A stretch of DNA of 64,000 nt from JBBDYG01 sp040901765. Lineage in GTDB: Bacteria; Planctomycetota; Planctomycetia; Pirellulales; Lacipirellulaceae. Of the stretch, positions 52,047 through 61,570 are shown piece after piece; positions within the stretch are counted from its first letter, which is position 1, and every line of letters begins with the position of its first letter. Both the position numbers and the translations under genes were made by a program. Location of the stretch: assembly GCA_040901765.1 (NCBI GenBank), contig JBBDYG010000124.1, positions 164,743-228,742 on the forward strand, read 5' to 3'. The notes below the pieces were generated by a model. It did not search any database. It was not told the DNA's origin and was given only the letters and a program-made list of their open reading frames with translations.

Positions 52047-52829
52047 TTAATTTTTCTTCAACACGTAGACCACATCCTCCGTCGAGCCATTCACTTTGAT
52101 TGGCTTCTCGATGTCATAGGCGAAATCATGCGTCGCGATCAGTTCCAAATTGGGCACTGCACGAAGCAACTCGTCCATCTGCCGGCGAGTGTACGTGCGG
52201 AACTGAATCGTATCGGTCAGCCGAAACACGCGGGTCGGCGTGTAAACGTCGAACTGCATGCCGACGGTCTCCTGTCGCCGCCGCAGATCGAGGTTCTTGG
52301 TCCACATCCGCGACAGCACGGCCAGGTTCCCGCGCCGCGCGGCCCAGCCTTCCTCCTGCATCGGTTCACAAGCGGTCGGTGTAAGGTGAAGCCCCAACAA
52401 ATAGATGCCCCCCTTGCGCAGCGCATCGGCCATGCATTGCAAGTGTGCGAGCGCCAACTCATGCGTCGGCAAGTGCCGAAAGCTGTTAATCATGTTGAAC
52501 GCGGCGTCTGCTTTCTGCTTCAACTTGAAGTCGGCCATGTCGCCCACGACGGCCGTCGGTGGGAAGCCGAGCCGCACGAGCCGGGCGTTGCAATATTTTA
52601 CCGCCGCGGGGTTGAGATCGTTGCCGCCGACGGCAAAACCGGCCTGCGCAAGTTTCACGAGCAACCGCCCCGTGCCGCACGCCGGCTCAAACACGCGCCG
52701 CACTCGCCCCGTCGCGTACCGCTCAAAACAGGCCCGCAAAAAGTGATATTCGGCACGCCAGTCGGAGCCGAACACGAGCTCATAATATTTGGGATGGTCG
52801 TACAGATTGCCGGGAATGGTTTCGATCAT
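52047..52829 (-). CDS. Class I SAM-dependent methyltransferase
   Basis: The 260-residue protein has the Rossmann-like SAM fold: motif I VFEPACGTGRLLVKLAQ (residues about 46-62), then GGNDLNPAAVKYC, VGDMADFKLKQKADAAF and MINSFRHLPT. The beta-rich C-terminal half (TDTIQFRTYTRRQMDELL) is typical of small-molecule methyltransferases. No partner gene indicates the acceptor. The coding sequence has no oddities; CACGAAGAGCA-type phased repeats (51936-52040) lie downstream. Confidence 0.85.
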   Translation of the reverse strand: MIETIPGNLYDHPKYYELVFGSDWRAEYHFLRACFERYATGRVRRVFEPACGTGRLLVKLAQAGFAVGGNDLNPAAVKYCNARLVRLGFPPTAVVGDMADFKLKQKADAAFNMINSFRHLPTHELALAHLQCMADALRKGGIYLLGLHLTPTACEPMQEEGWAARRGNLAVLSRMWTKNLDLRRRQETVGMQFDVYTPTRVFRLTDTIQFRTYTRRQMDELLRAVPNLELIATHDFAYDIEKPIKVNGSTEDVVYVLKKN

Positions 52830-52896
52830 GCGCGGACCAATACTTGTCTATCGCGGGCGAAGCGGAGGCTGCTAAACTACCCCAAACCCGCCCCGC

Positions 52897-53433
52897 ATGT
52901 CACCCGCCGAGGCCGCTATGGAACTTCCATCGCGAGAGAAGATCGCAACGCAGGTCCGCACGCTGCAAATCATCGTCGCGGCACTCGTGATGGGCTGCTT
53001 GACGTTCGCCATCGTGGCCGTTGTGATACGTTCCAACTCCGACACGGCAGCAGACAACGAGGCGTTTCCGGTCATGACCGCCATGGCGCTGGCGTTCGGC
53101 ACGGTTGCAATAATAGCCCAACTCGTGATCGCCCCGCTGCTTCGCAGGCAAACTCGCCAGCGTTTGGCGCAGCAGTCCGAAGCGAGCGATGCGGACGGGA
53201 GTCTAATACTCATGGGCCTTCAAACATCAACCATCGTCGGTGCCGCGATTTCCGAAGGCGCCTGCTTCTTCAATCTCGTCGCGTACTTGCTCGAAGGCTC
53301 GCCCTACACACTGGTTATGGCCGCCGTGCTGGTGCTGACCATCGTATTGCGCTTCCCCACCGTGGGCGGCGTCACCGATTGGCTGGAGAGGGAGATACGG
53401 CTGGTGGAGGAACGGGAAATGAGGCTACGCTAA
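52897..53433 (+). CDS. Four-helix membrane protein, unknown
   Basis: A 178-residue protein with helices near VRTLQIIVAALVMGCLTFAI, MTAMALAFGTVAIIAQLVIA, ISEGACFFNLVAYLL and YTLVMAAVLVLTIVL, plus a charged C-terminal helix (DWLEREIRLVEEREM). The pattern resembles small unannotated planctomycete membrane proteins. Start at 52897 (MSPAEAAM) or 52918 (MELPSREK); both are acceptable. It is divergent from the methyltransferase gene, 67 bp away. Confidence 0.6.
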   Translation: MSPAEAAMELPSREKIATQVRTLQIIVAALVMGCLTFAIVAVVIRSNSDTAADNEAFPVMTAMALAFGTVAIIAQLVIAPLLRRQTRQRLAQQSEASDADGSLILMGLQTSTIVGAAISEGACFFNLVAYLLEGSPYTLVMAAVLVLTIVLRFPTVGGVTDWLEREIRLVEEREMRLR

Positions 53434-53478
53434 ACAACTAAGCTTAAGGCATCGCTCAAGAATAACTTGGGTATTTCT

Positions 53479-53681
53479 TACGCCGAAGGCGTTGCACTCC
53501 AAAGCCCAGGGTCGCCCGCGCAGTCGATTGGAATTGATAAATCTACCCCAACGGGGTTGCACAGATAACGATTCCGAGGATGTGTAACTCCTTCAGAGTA
53601 AGGATGGAAATGGCTCGCAGACCCAGGGTGCGCCGAGGACGGCGACCCTGGGCTTTGGAGTTTAACACCTTCGGTGTAGGG
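53479..53681. repeat. Paired-arm hairpin element, family D
   Basis: The left arm ACGCCGAAGGCGTTGCAC and TCCAAAGCCCAGGGTCGCC (53480-53515) is inverted on the right as GGCGACCCTGGGCTTTGGA and ACACCTTCGGTGT (53641-53678). Between them are ACCCCAACGGGGT and ACTCCTTCAGAGT hairpins. It occupies the spacer before the convergent GTPase gene. Confidence 0.7.
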
Positions 53682-53699
53682 ACGAAGGCACGAATTTTG

Positions 53700-55064
53700 T
53701 CACTTCCCCGCATACGGATTCAGCGAAATCTTTTTCTTGATCTCGCCTTTCAGATGCTCCAGCACCGATTGCTTGTCGGTGTTTTCAAGAATCCGTTGCA
53801 CGACGGTCTTCGGCCCGCGGTCGCCCCAGCTTGCGCCGTGTTCGAAGTAATAGCGGGCTGCCTGGCCGACGATGTACGAGCCATACCCCGCCGCCGCGCC
53901 TTGGGGCAGGGCGGTGAGCGCCGTGCCGGTGCCCAGCGTCAAACCTTTGAAGAACGACGCGGCGTAGCTGACGACCGCCTCGCCGAGCATTACCCACCCC
54001 GCCGCTTTGAGAATGGAGACCACCAACTGCTGTGCATTGGCGGTGGTGACTTCAATGCCGAAAATGCGGCCCAAGTGAATGACCATTGCGATGTCGGTCG
54101 CCATGCCGCCGCCCACGTCGAGCACGGGTATCGGGTTGAGCGCTACGGCCAGGCTCTTAGCGACGGCGTAGGTCCAGATCGTGTTGGTCGCTTTCTCGGA
54201 CCGCATCCGTACCCGCATCGCGGCGAGCCGGTCGCTTCGGTCGGCGGCGTACATCGAGGCGTTCAGCGCGAGCAGCGCCTTTCCCTCGCGCTCCAGCACC
54301 GACAGGATTCGCATCCGCAGGGTCTCGATGTTCGAAGCCGGCTTGCGCCACTCGCGCCGCACGTGGCCGCGGGCCGATTCGATTTCGTATTCCACCTCGC
54401 GTGGATCGGCCGACACCGCCAGCACGTTCTGCCGCTCGACTTGCCCGGCCAACCGCGGGCCGCGAAATAGTTTCAGCAGGTCGGCCAGTTCTTCGCGGGT
54501 GTAAAGGTCCGACTTGTTAAGCACCAGCAGAATCGGCTTGTGACTCGCCGCGAGTTCCACCAGCGCCGAATGTTCCCCTTCGTTGAGGTCCGAATCGGTG
54601 ACGAATAGCACGAGGTCGGCCCGTTGGGCGGCATCGCGGGCCATCATGCCCCGCTCCGCGCCATCCACTTCGTTCAGGCCTGGCGTATCGACCAGCACAA
54701 CTTCCGATTGCTCGAAGCCGGGCACACAGTAGCCCACGCCTTTCCACGGCACGTGCCACACGTCTTTGGTCCACCCGCCGCGCACGTTGACCTGCGTGAC
54801 CGCCTCACCTACGAGCGCGTTGATCAGCGCCGACTTGCCGGTGCTGATCTCGCCGAAGACGGCGATCTCAACCCGACCCGAGCGCAGCTTCTCGCCCATC
54901 TCCCGCAACTGGCGGAGCTGCGTCGCAAGTGCCTCGCGTTCCGCATCAGTACAACCATCGAACTGCCGCACCGCATGTTCCACCGCGGAAAGCGCAGCGG
55001 AAAAGTCGTCCACGCCTTGGTGCGCGGCGAGCGTCGGGTTCGGCGATGTTTCGTGATGGTTCAT
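53700..55064 (-). CDS. Era/dynamin-like GTPase with DUF697-type C terminus
   Basis: A 454-residue protein. An N-terminal helical region leads to a G domain: G1 FGEISTGKSALINAL (residues about 71-85), a threonine-rich switch, G3 VLVDTPGLNEV, and G4 VLNKSDLY. The C-terminal half has two hydrophobic helical stretches (AVAKSLAVALNPIPVLDVGG, VSILKAAGWVMLGEAVVSY) of DUF697 type, which may insert into membrane. Such proteins are thought to act in membrane remodelling or stress. The gene at 55252-56814, same strand, is a paralogue with the same order of domains. Confidence 0.82.
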   Translation of the reverse strand: MNHHETSPNPTLAAHQGVDDFSAALSAVEHAVRQFDGCTDAEREALATQLRQLREMGEKLRSGRVEIAVFGEISTGKSALINALVGEAVTQVNVRGGWTKDVWHVPWKGVGYCVPGFEQSEVVLVDTPGLNEVDGAERGMMARDAAQRADLVLFVTDSDLNEGEHSALVELAASHKPILLVLNKSDLYTREELADLLKLFRGPRLAGQVERQNVLAVSADPREVEYEIESARGHVRREWRKPASNIETLRMRILSVLEREGKALLALNASMYAADRSDRLAAMRVRMRSEKATNTIWTYAVAKSLAVALNPIPVLDVGGGMATDIAMVIHLGRIFGIEVTTANAQQLVVSILKAAGWVMLGEAVVSYAASFFKGLTLGTGTALTALPQGAAAGYGSYIVGQAARYYFEHGASWGDRGPKTVVQRILENTDKQSVLEHLKGEIKKKISLNPYAGK

Positions 55065-55124
55065 GATGAAACTGTCAGCCTGTATCGGACAGTCACTAAA
55101 CTCGAAGAGAATTCCATTCGGTTC

Positions 55125-55229
55125 GTCCGCAGATGACGCAGATGTGCGCAGATAGGGCGAATTGAATGAGTCATTAATACGAAGCCTGCACGAACCTTAT
55201 CTGCGATCATCTGCGTCATCTGTGGACAA
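55125..55229. repeat. CAGATG-type phased repeat, inverted pair, between the two GTPase genes
   Basis: CGCAGATGA/CGCAGATGTG/CGCAGAT (55129-55154) and ATCTGCGATC/ATCTGCGTC/ATCTGTGG (55199-55225) face each other across about 45 bp. The pair fills the 187-bp gap between the paralogues. Confidence 0.7.
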
Positions 55230-55251
55230 AAACTCATGACCGAAAGCACTG

Positions 55252-56814
55252 CTAATAGTCTTCTTCACCGTGCAATTTCTTCCGCCCGCGTTGAATCAAC
55301 TTTCGCAACTCATCGACACTCGTCACTTCGCGCCACTCGCGGCGGGCAAGTTCCGCGAGTCCGCCAGGTGGAGGTTGCATCTCGTTGCGGAAATACGCCT
55401 TAAACACCCGACCGATCCACCGCGTTATCACCGCTTGCACGAGGCCCTGAATCAATCCCCCGGCAACCGTGCCCACGCCGGGCACCGTCTTGAGCACCGT
55501 GCCAACCGTCGCGGCCAGGGCCGGCGCCGCGGCGCTCGCGCCGAGCATCGCGATCAGGTTCTTGCCAAGCTGAGCAAGCAGTTCCACAATCGTATCGGCA
55601 TTGATCTTCTGGCGATACACGTGCGCCAGATCGAGCACCATCTTCACCGTGATCGCACTGCCACCAGCCAAGTCGAGCAGCGGAATCGGGTTCACGGCCG
55701 TCGCACCCCCCGCGGCCCACATGTACTTCGTAATCACCCGGTCGGCCTCTTCATCGAGCGCCGCCAGCACCCGCTCCTTCGATTCGTCCACCAGCCCACG
55801 CGATTGCATCAGCAGATTCGCCAGCAGCAAGTCGCCCCCTTCGCGTTCGACAATCTGCACCATTCGGTCGGCAAGCGGTGTGATGTCGGCCGGTTCGGTG
55901 ATTTGCTCCTCTTCTTCCTGTCCACCGGCCAGCACCCGCACTCGCCGCCGTTTAATCGGCCGCGAATGAACCGCCAGCACATCTTGCGGAACGACAAGCC
56001 CCGCCACTTGCTCCCGAATCTGCGCGAGCAGCTCGCGCCGCTGCGGCTCGTCGTACCAGTCTTCCTTGTTGAGGCACAGAACAATTCGCTTCTCCATCGT
56101 GGCCAGCACTTTGAGCAAGTCGCGCTCGTAGTTCTTGAGCGGACCATCGACCACAAACAGCACGAGGTCAGCATCCTCGGCCGACTGGGCCGCCAGCGCG
56201 GCCCGCGCCTCGCCAGTGACTTCGGCCAGGCCCGGCGTGTCGGTCAGGATCACCTGATCGTGCCCCGGCCAAGGAATCTCGCTGCGGGAAGCGGTGGTTC
56301 CGCCGACCACGTCGGTGCGAAACAGGTCGCGGCCCGCGAGTGCATTGAGCAGCGACGACTTTCCGCTCGAGATCGTGCCAAACGCGACAATCTCGATCCG
56401 CCGCGCGTCGCGTTTGGCTTCCAAATCGGCCACCGCCCGCTCAATCTCGGCTCGCAACTGCGGCGAGATTTTTGCACCTGTAGAGAATTCACGGCCAGCA
56501 GCGAGGTTGTCGTCAAGCTCCGCATCGCGTTCACGGCGACTCAGTTCGCGTGGACTGCGGCCGCGGCGGTCAACCGATTCGTCGCGCGCCCGGGTATTCC
56601 GCCATAGCCGCCAAAAGAACCAGCCGAACAGCCCTAAAAGTATTGAGCCACCTAGCGTAACAACTGCCAGATAGGCATAACCAATATACGCGCCCAGTTC
56701 CGCGGCGTCCCGATAGTGAGTTATTAGCGTGGGCGGTAGCGTTACGAGTAGATAGGCAAGCGCAACGACCCCGGCCAGAAGTAAGAAACCAATCGTTGAT
56801 CGACGCTGCGGCAT
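55252..56814 (-). CDS. Era/dynamin-like GTPase with N-terminal membrane helices
   Basis: The 520-residue paralogue of the neighbouring GTPase. It adds two N-terminal transmembrane helices (IGFLLLAGVVALAYLLVTL; YLAVVTLGGSILLGLFGWF). The G domain has G1 FGTISSGKSSLLNAL, G3 ILTDTPGLAEV and G4 CLNKEDWY. The C-terminal part (GATAVNPIPLLDLAGG, LGKNLIAMLGASAAAPALA) matches DUF697. The pair may form a hetero-oligomer at the inner membrane; that is inference from adjacency and shared domains. Confidence 0.82.
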   Translation of the reverse strand: MPQRRSTIGFLLLAGVVALAYLLVTLPPTLITHYRDAAELGAYIGYAYLAVVTLGGSILLGLFGWFFWRLWRNTRARDESVDRRGRSPRELSRRERDAELDDNLAAGREFSTGAKISPQLRAEIERAVADLEAKRDARRIEIVAFGTISSGKSSLLNALAGRDLFRTDVVGGTTASRSEIPWPGHDQVILTDTPGLAEVTGEARAALAAQSAEDADLVLFVVDGPLKNYERDLLKVLATMEKRIVLCLNKEDWYDEPQRRELLAQIREQVAGLVVPQDVLAVHSRPIKRRRVRVLAGGQEEEEQITEPADITPLADRMVQIVEREGGDLLLANLLMQSRGLVDESKERVLAALDEEADRVITKYMWAAGGATAVNPIPLLDLAGGSAITVKMVLDLAHVYRQKINADTIVELLAQLGKNLIAMLGASAAAPALAATVGTVLKTVPGVGTVAGGLIQGLVQAVITRWIGRVFKAYFRNEMQPPPGGLAELARREWREVTSVDELRKLIQRGRKKLHGEEDY

Positions 56815-56901
56815 GAAGCTATTATAGGTCTTCTGCTACCGCCGACCGCAAGGTCGGTAAGCTTGTGTGGTTTGACACCGTGCGAGTCGTTGTTCATAGC
56901 C

Positions 56902-56928
56902 CTGTCCCCTGTCCCCTGTCCCCTGCTT
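56902..56928. repeat. CCCCTGT heptamer run
   Basis: Four tandem CCCCTGT-type heptamers end 5 bp before the next ATG, overlapping the ribosome binding region of the quinone oxidoreductase gene. Confidence 0.7.
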
Positions 56929-56932
56929 CGCC

Positions 56933-57928
56933 ATGAAAGCCGCCTACATCCACTCCCCCGGCCCGTCGGAATCCATCGAAATAGGCGACCTGCCGATCCC
57001 CGAAGTCGGCCCACGGCAAGCCTTGGTCCGCGTACATGCGGCGGCCGTGAATCCGGTCGATACCTACATCCGCAGTGGCACGATCGCGATGGAACTGCCC
57101 CGGCCGTTCATCGTCGGCTGCGACTTGGCCGGTGTGGTCGAAACGGTGGGCGCTGAAGTGAACCACCTCCACCCCGGCATGAGGGTTTGGGGATCGAACC
57201 AAGGCCTGCTTGGCCGGCAAGGAACCTTTGCCGAGTACGCGGCGGTCGATTCCCACTGGCTCTATCCCACGCCCGACGGCGTCAGCGACGAAGCAGCCGC
57301 CGCCGGCGCGCTGGTGGGGATCACCGCGCACCTGGGTTTGGTCCGCGACGCTCAGATTCAAGAAGACGAAATCCTGTTCGTGAACGGCGGCACGGGCGGC
57401 GTCGGTTCCGCGGTCGTGCAGATGGCCAAGGCGCTCGGCGCGCGGGTCATCACCACCGCCGGCACAGACGAGAAAGTCGCGATGTGCCGCGAGCTGGGCG
57501 CCGACCTGGCAATCAACTATCGCACGGAAGATGTGGATGCGCGGATTCGCGAGTACGCGCCAAACGGGGTACACGTCTGGTGGGAAACGCTGCGCGAGCC
57601 GGACTTCGATCGCGCCGTCTCGACTCTTACCGAGCGTGGCCGGATGGTCGTGATGGCCGGCCGCGAAGCGCGGCCGCAGTTTCCCGTTGGCCCATTTTAC
57701 GTGAAGGGCTGCCGGCTGTACGGCTTTGTGATGTTCAAAGCGACGCCCGAAGAGCAGGGCCGCGCCGCGCACGACATCAACCGCTGGCTCGCCGACGGCC
57801 GCTACCGCCCCCGCATCGCCCGCACCTTCACGCTCGACCAAGTCGCCGACGCCCATCGCCTGCAAGAAGAAAACACCCTCGGCAACAGCGGCACGCTGGC
57901 GGGAAAGATTGTGGTGCGGGTAGTGTGA
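56933..57928 (+). CDS. Zinc-independent quinone oxidoreductase (MDR superfamily)
   Basis: The 331-residue protein is a medium-chain dehydrogenase/reductase of the NADPH:quinone reductase type: VHAAAVNPVDTYIRSG near residue 40, GCDLAGVVETVGAEV, and the dinucleotide motif GGTGGVGSAVVQMAKALGA (residues about 146-164). The catalytic zinc cysteine/histidine pattern of alcohol dehydrogenases is missing. These enzymes reduce quinones or enones. Its Shine-Dalgarno region is made of the CCCCTGT repeat, so translation may be weak or leaderless. Confidence 0.88.
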   Translation: MKAAYIHSPGPSESIEIGDLPIPEVGPRQALVRVHAAAVNPVDTYIRSGTIAMELPRPFIVGCDLAGVVETVGAEVNHLHPGMRVWGSNQGLLGRQGTFAEYAAVDSHWLYPTPDGVSDEAAAAGALVGITAHLGLVRDAQIQEDEILFVNGGTGGVGSAVVQMAKALGARVITTAGTDEKVAMCRELGADLAINYRTEDVDARIREYAPNGVHVWWETLREPDFDRAVSTLTERGRMVVMAGREARPQFPVGPFYVKGCRLYGFVMFKATPEEQGRAAHDINRWLADGRYRPRIARTFTLDQVADAHRLQEENTLGNSGTLAGKIVVRVV

Positions 57929-57973
57929 AGTACGTGAACTGTGGTAACGAAGCGAACCATCCTTACTAATCAG

Positions 57974-58080
57974 GGTCTTTCAAGCCGGAGGCTTGATAGC
58001 CTTTAGCCGGCGGTCAGCGCGAGCGCCACGCCGGAAAACGAGTGCGGCGCGTACAAGCATCCCGGCCGAGATGCCAGCGA
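57974..58080. repeat. REP-type hairpin arm, family B
   Basis: CAAGCCGGAGGCTTG, a TTTAGCC linker, GGCGGTCAGCGC/GCGCCACGCC and CATCCCGGCCGAGATG. This is a single arm without an inverted partner, lying downstream of two convergent genes. Confidence 0.65.
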
Positions 58081-58122
58081 ACGTGGGCGAGTTGATCGTG
58101 AGCGTGTCGGCCTGATCGATCG

Positions 58123-58953
58123 TCAGTTGAACCGGATCGCCTTGAACTTGCGGACTTGTTCGGTGATCGCGGTTTCCACGGGCAATCGTTCCATCGAGGA
58201 AGCGCCATAAAACCCATGCACGCCGCGGGTGCGAGAGAGCACGTACTGGGCGTCTTCGGGCATGGCGATCGGGCCGCCGTGGCAAAGGACGATGATGTCA
58301 TCGCGTACTTCGCAGGCGGCGTCGGCGATGGCCTGCACTTCGCGGACGCAGTCGTCGAGCGAACGGGCGGTATGAGCGCCGATCGCGCCCTTGGTGGTGA
58401 GGCCCATGTGGGCGACGACCATGTCCGCGCCGGCTTCGACCATCTCGTGAGCTTCTTTCACGTTGAACACATAGGGCGTGGTAAGTAGGTCTTTGTCGCG
58501 GGCCAGGCGGATCAGCCGCACTTCGTTGTCGTAACCCATGCCGGTCTCTTCGAGATTCGCGCGGAACTGACCATCAATCAGGCCGACGGTAGGAAAGTTC
58601 TGCACGCCGGTAAAGCCCGTGTCGCGCAGCTCGTCGAGGAACTTGTCCATCAAGCGAAACGGATCGCTCGCGCAGACGCCGGCCAGCACGGGGGTGTCGT
58701 TCACCACGGGCAGCACCTCGCTGGCCATTTCCATCACCACCGCATTGGCGTCGCCGAAGGGCATCAGCCCCGCGAGCGAACCCCGGCCGGCCATGCGGTA
58801 GCGGCCAGAATTGTAGATCACGATCAGGTCAATGCCGCCGGCTTCCTCAAACTTGGCGCTGATGCCGGTGCCCGCGCCGCCGCCGATGATCGGCAAGCCG
58901 GCCGCGATACGGTCGCGAAGGCGAGCGAGTGCTTGAGCACGAGTGAAGGTCAT
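58123..58953 (-). CDS. Phosphoenolpyruvate hydrolase-family protein (TIM-barrel partner of Tm-1-like)
   Basis: The 276-residue protein has the TIM-barrel pattern of the PEP hydrolase/Tm-1 C-terminal family: LPIIGGGAGTGISAKFEEAGG, DLIVIYNSGRYRMAGRGSL, NDTPVLAGVCASDPFR, GFTGVQNFPTVGLIDG, and VLCHGGPIAMPEDAQYVL. In Tm-1-type proteins this half follows the ATP-binding domain; here that domain is encoded at 37182-38426. The ATG at 58953 follows AAGGA. ATG at 59055 would include REP DNA and is rejected. Confidence 0.88.
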   Translation of the reverse strand: MTFTRAQALARLRDRIAAGLPIIGGGAGTGISAKFEEAGGIDLIVIYNSGRYRMAGRGSLAGLMPFGDANAVVMEMASEVLPVVNDTPVLAGVCASDPFRLMDKFLDELRDTGFTGVQNFPTVGLIDGQFRANLEETGMGYDNEVRLIRLARDKDLLTTPYVFNVKEAHEMVEAGADMVVAHMGLTTKGAIGAHTARSLDDCVREVQAIADAACEVRDDIIVLCHGGPIAMPEDAQYVLSRTRGVHGFYGASSMERLPVETAITEQVRKFKAIRFN

Positions 58954-58970
58954 GGAAGGAATCCTTATTG

Positions 58971-59194
58971 CCTTCAAGCCGGAGGCTTGGCAGCGATTAG
59001 CCGGCGGTAAGCGCCAGCGCCACCGCCGGAAAACGAACGATATGGATATGAGCACCCCGGAGGGTGTGCCAGCATCCTTTATTCAGCACCGAACTGCTGC
59101 GACCCCTACCGGGGTCGTGCGCGAAGACGGTTTGCTTTCCGGTGGTGCGCTTCGCGACCACCGGCTAATGGCTGTCATCCCTCTGGGATGGGGC
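58971..59194. repeat. REP-type doublet: family B arm plus inverted family A arm
   Basis: CAAGCCGGAGGCTTG, GGCGGTAAGCGC/AGCGCCACCGCC and CACCCCGGAGGGTG, then inverted ACCCCTACCGGGGT, GGTGGTGCGC/GCGACCACC, GGCTAATGG and CATCCCTCTGGGATG. It is the reverse-order counterpart of 11919-12128 and accounts for most of the gap 58954-59286. Confidence 0.75.
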
Positions 59195-59286
59195 AGTCGA
59201 ACAGCAAGCATATTCATTGTCGGGGGCACAAGCGTCTCTCAAACACCTTCTTATAACGTTACAAATCGAACCGTCTTATGACCAGA

Positions 59287-61563
59287 CTACACCAGTCCCC
59301 AGCGTTTCCGCAAATACCACTCGACTCCGAGCAGCCCGACGAATAGCAGGAAGAACGGCCACTTGTCCCAATAGGTGACGCGCTCGAGCACCTCTTGTTT
59401 GACCTCCGGTTCGCGGTCGGCGAGTTCGGCGAGCAGTTGCGGTAGTTCTTCGGGGGCGAGGGCGCGGCCGCCCGAATCGGCGGTCAGGCGGGCGAGCTGG
59501 GCCATTAAAGTTGGTTCCGCGGCGGGGCGATCGAGTTCCAGGTCTTCGTCGGGCACGAGAAATCGCGCCGTCGCTGTGCCCAGTTCCTTGTCGCCTTGGC
59601 GAGCCACAACAGTGACGGTGTAATCGCCCGGCTGGCCGGTTTGATTGAACGTTGCGGTGTGGCGGTCCTCGGCGGGCGTGGTGTTAAGTCCGACCGGTTC
59701 GCCATCGGGAGTGGCAATCGTCACATCGAACGTGGGATTGACTTGCGTTTCGCCGGCGGTTGGTTGCGCGCCGACCGCAAGTTCCACACGGCTGCCGCGC
59801 GGCACACGGCGCTGGGCCAGTTCGATCCAGACCTCGCCTTCCTTCTGCTGATCTTTCTTGGCCAGCCACAAAATCACCTGCCGCCAGAAGCGGCGATGGG
59901 CGTCAGCGAAGCCTTGGGTTACCCACCGCCACGTCGAATCGCCGGCGAACGCCAGCACGCGGCCTTCGCCGGGTTGGCCGGCAATCAACAGCGGATGCCG
60001 CGCGTTGTCGGCGCTTTCGGCCAGCACCATGGCGTTGGGTTTGAGCCGCGAGCGCTCCAGCAGGTTCGCCCCATCGAGTTCCGGTATTTCGGACCACAAC
60101 TCGGCTGAATTGCCCTCGGGAGCGATTTGCATCACGGGATGGCTCGGCCCGAGCGGCGCGGCGGGGCGCATCTTGAGCGGCCCGCTCAGATGCACGTCGT
60201 CGCGTAGTTTTTCGTCAAAGTTTTGCCGCTCGGCGCGACCCAGTTCCACCGGCAACAGACCGGCGACGGGTGTGCCGAGGAATCCGCCCGGTCCGAAGCT
60301 GTGATAGCCGCCGATCATGATCAGCCCCGCACCGCGTTGGACACTTGCCTCCAGCGCACGCCAGCTTGGCAGGTCGAGCGCGAGCGAATCGAGATCGTCG
60401 AGAATGTAGACATCGTATTTGCCAGGCTCGAATTCATCGCGGAGGTCTTCGCGCTCCTGCCGATAATCGAACCGCTGGCGGGTGACGACGATATCGGGTG
60501 AAGCCGCCAGCGCGCCGCGAATGAACCGTTGTTCGAGGGAAGGCTCGCCGCCGACGCGCGTCGCGCCGACGAGGTACAGCACGCGGATTCCGCCGGCGCG
60601 GACCGTGACGAATGTGCTTGCTTCGTTGTTGGTCGTGACCTGCTCGCCCTCGCGCGGCTCGACGCGAAGCGTTACTTTGTATTCGCCCGGTTCGCTGGGT
60701 GTGTGCTGAAGTCGAATCGGCAGCGTGCCACTTTGGCCATCGAGCCGCACCTGCATGGCATCGACGCCGGCCATTTCGCCCTCTGTGGTCTCCCACAGCA
60801 ATTGAACGGGCACCTGTTGGTTCGCATAGCCGCCGTAACGCAATCGGCCGGTTACCTCCGTGGGGGTCGAAGCGAAGATCGTGTCGCCCGTGAGCAAATC
60901 CTCGACAGCAATGTCGGCCCGCTCGCCGCTGCCCGGTTGGCCGAAGGTGACGGCATAGATGGGGATGCCCTCAGCGGCGTAGCGACGCGCGGTAAGTTGC
61001 GGCGCGGCGTCACGCGGTGGAGCGGCGCGTTGAGCGCCGTCGCTCAGAACCACCACGCCGAGCACCCGCTGCGCCGATTCGCGCTCCAGCACGTCCTCCA
61101 GGGCGGCGCCGAGCGCCGATTGCTCGCCGGTGGCTTCGTCCCCGAGCTTCACGCTGCCATCTTCGACCGGCACGGGTTTCGTATCGGTATCGAACTGATA
61201 GGCCCGGACGTCCCATGTTTCGGCGAGCGTTTCAATGGCCGACGACGCATCTTCGAGCATCGCCTTGAGCGAGTCCCACCGCGACAAATTGCCGAGCGAG
61301 TCTTTGACGCTCATGCTCCGCGAGTCATCGATCAGAACAAGCAGCGATGCCTGCAAAGGTTTTTCATCGGTATAGACCAGCGTCGGCCGAAGCATGGCGA
61401 TCAGCGTTAGCACGACCACGCAGAACCGGAGCAACCGCAGCACCCACAGCCGAGCCCGCGACAACTCGACATGCGCGGGCTTAAGCGGCAACAGCGCCAC
61501 TAACAGCGCAGCAACAACCGCCACGAGCCAAGGGCCGCCGACGGGTGAAAAATGTAACTCCAT
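59287..61563 (-). CDS. VWA / glutamine amidotransferase-like membrane protein
   Basis: The 758-residue protein has two N-terminal membrane helices (WLVAVVAALLVALLPL; FCVVVLTLIAMLRPTL), a VWA domain with the metal-site motif DDSRSMS (D-x-S-x-S) near residue 78, Ig-like segments, and a class I glutamine amidotransferase-like domain (VYILDDLDSLALD, GAGLIMIGGYHSFGPGG). A C-terminal helix WPFFLLFVGLLGVEWYL anchors it again. Planctomycete genomes place this protein beside BatA-type and MoxR ATPase genes as a large membrane complex of unknown task. The BatA-type gene lies 217 bp upstream on the same strand. Confidence 0.82.
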   Translation of the reverse strand: MELHFSPVGGPWLVAVVAALLVALLPLKPAHVELSRARLWVLRLLRFCVVVLTLIAMLRPTLVYTDEKPLQASLLVLIDDSRSMSVKDSLGNLSRWDSLKAMLEDASSAIETLAETWDVRAYQFDTDTKPVPVEDGSVKLGDEATGEQSALGAALEDVLERESAQRVLGVVVLSDGAQRAAPPRDAAPQLTARRYAAEGIPIYAVTFGQPGSGERADIAVEDLLTGDTIFASTPTEVTGRLRYGGYANQQVPVQLLWETTEGEMAGVDAMQVRLDGQSGTLPIRLQHTPSEPGEYKVTLRVEPREGEQVTTNNEASTFVTVRAGGIRVLYLVGATRVGGEPSLEQRFIRGALAASPDIVVTRQRFDYRQEREDLRDEFEPGKYDVYILDDLDSLALDLPSWRALEASVQRGAGLIMIGGYHSFGPGGFLGTPVAGLLPVELGRAERQNFDEKLRDDVHLSGPLKMRPAAPLGPSHPVMQIAPEGNSAELWSEIPELDGANLLERSRLKPNAMVLAESADNARHPLLIAGQPGEGRVLAFAGDSTWRWVTQGFADAHRRFWRQVILWLAKKDQQKEGEVWIELAQRRVPRGSRVELAVGAQPTAGETQVNPTFDVTIATPDGEPVGLNTTPAEDRHTATFNQTGQPGDYTVTVVARQGDKELGTATARFLVPDEDLELDRPAAEPTLMAQLARLTADSGGRALAPEELPQLLAELADREPEVKQEVLERVTYWDKWPFFLLFVGLLGVEWYLRKRWGLV

Positions 61564-61570
61564 TAAGATG

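Noticed and set aside
55270..56607. 445-codon plus-strand ORF opposite the second GTPase
   Set aside because: Same reason; the minus-strand frame has intact G1, G3 and G4 motifs.
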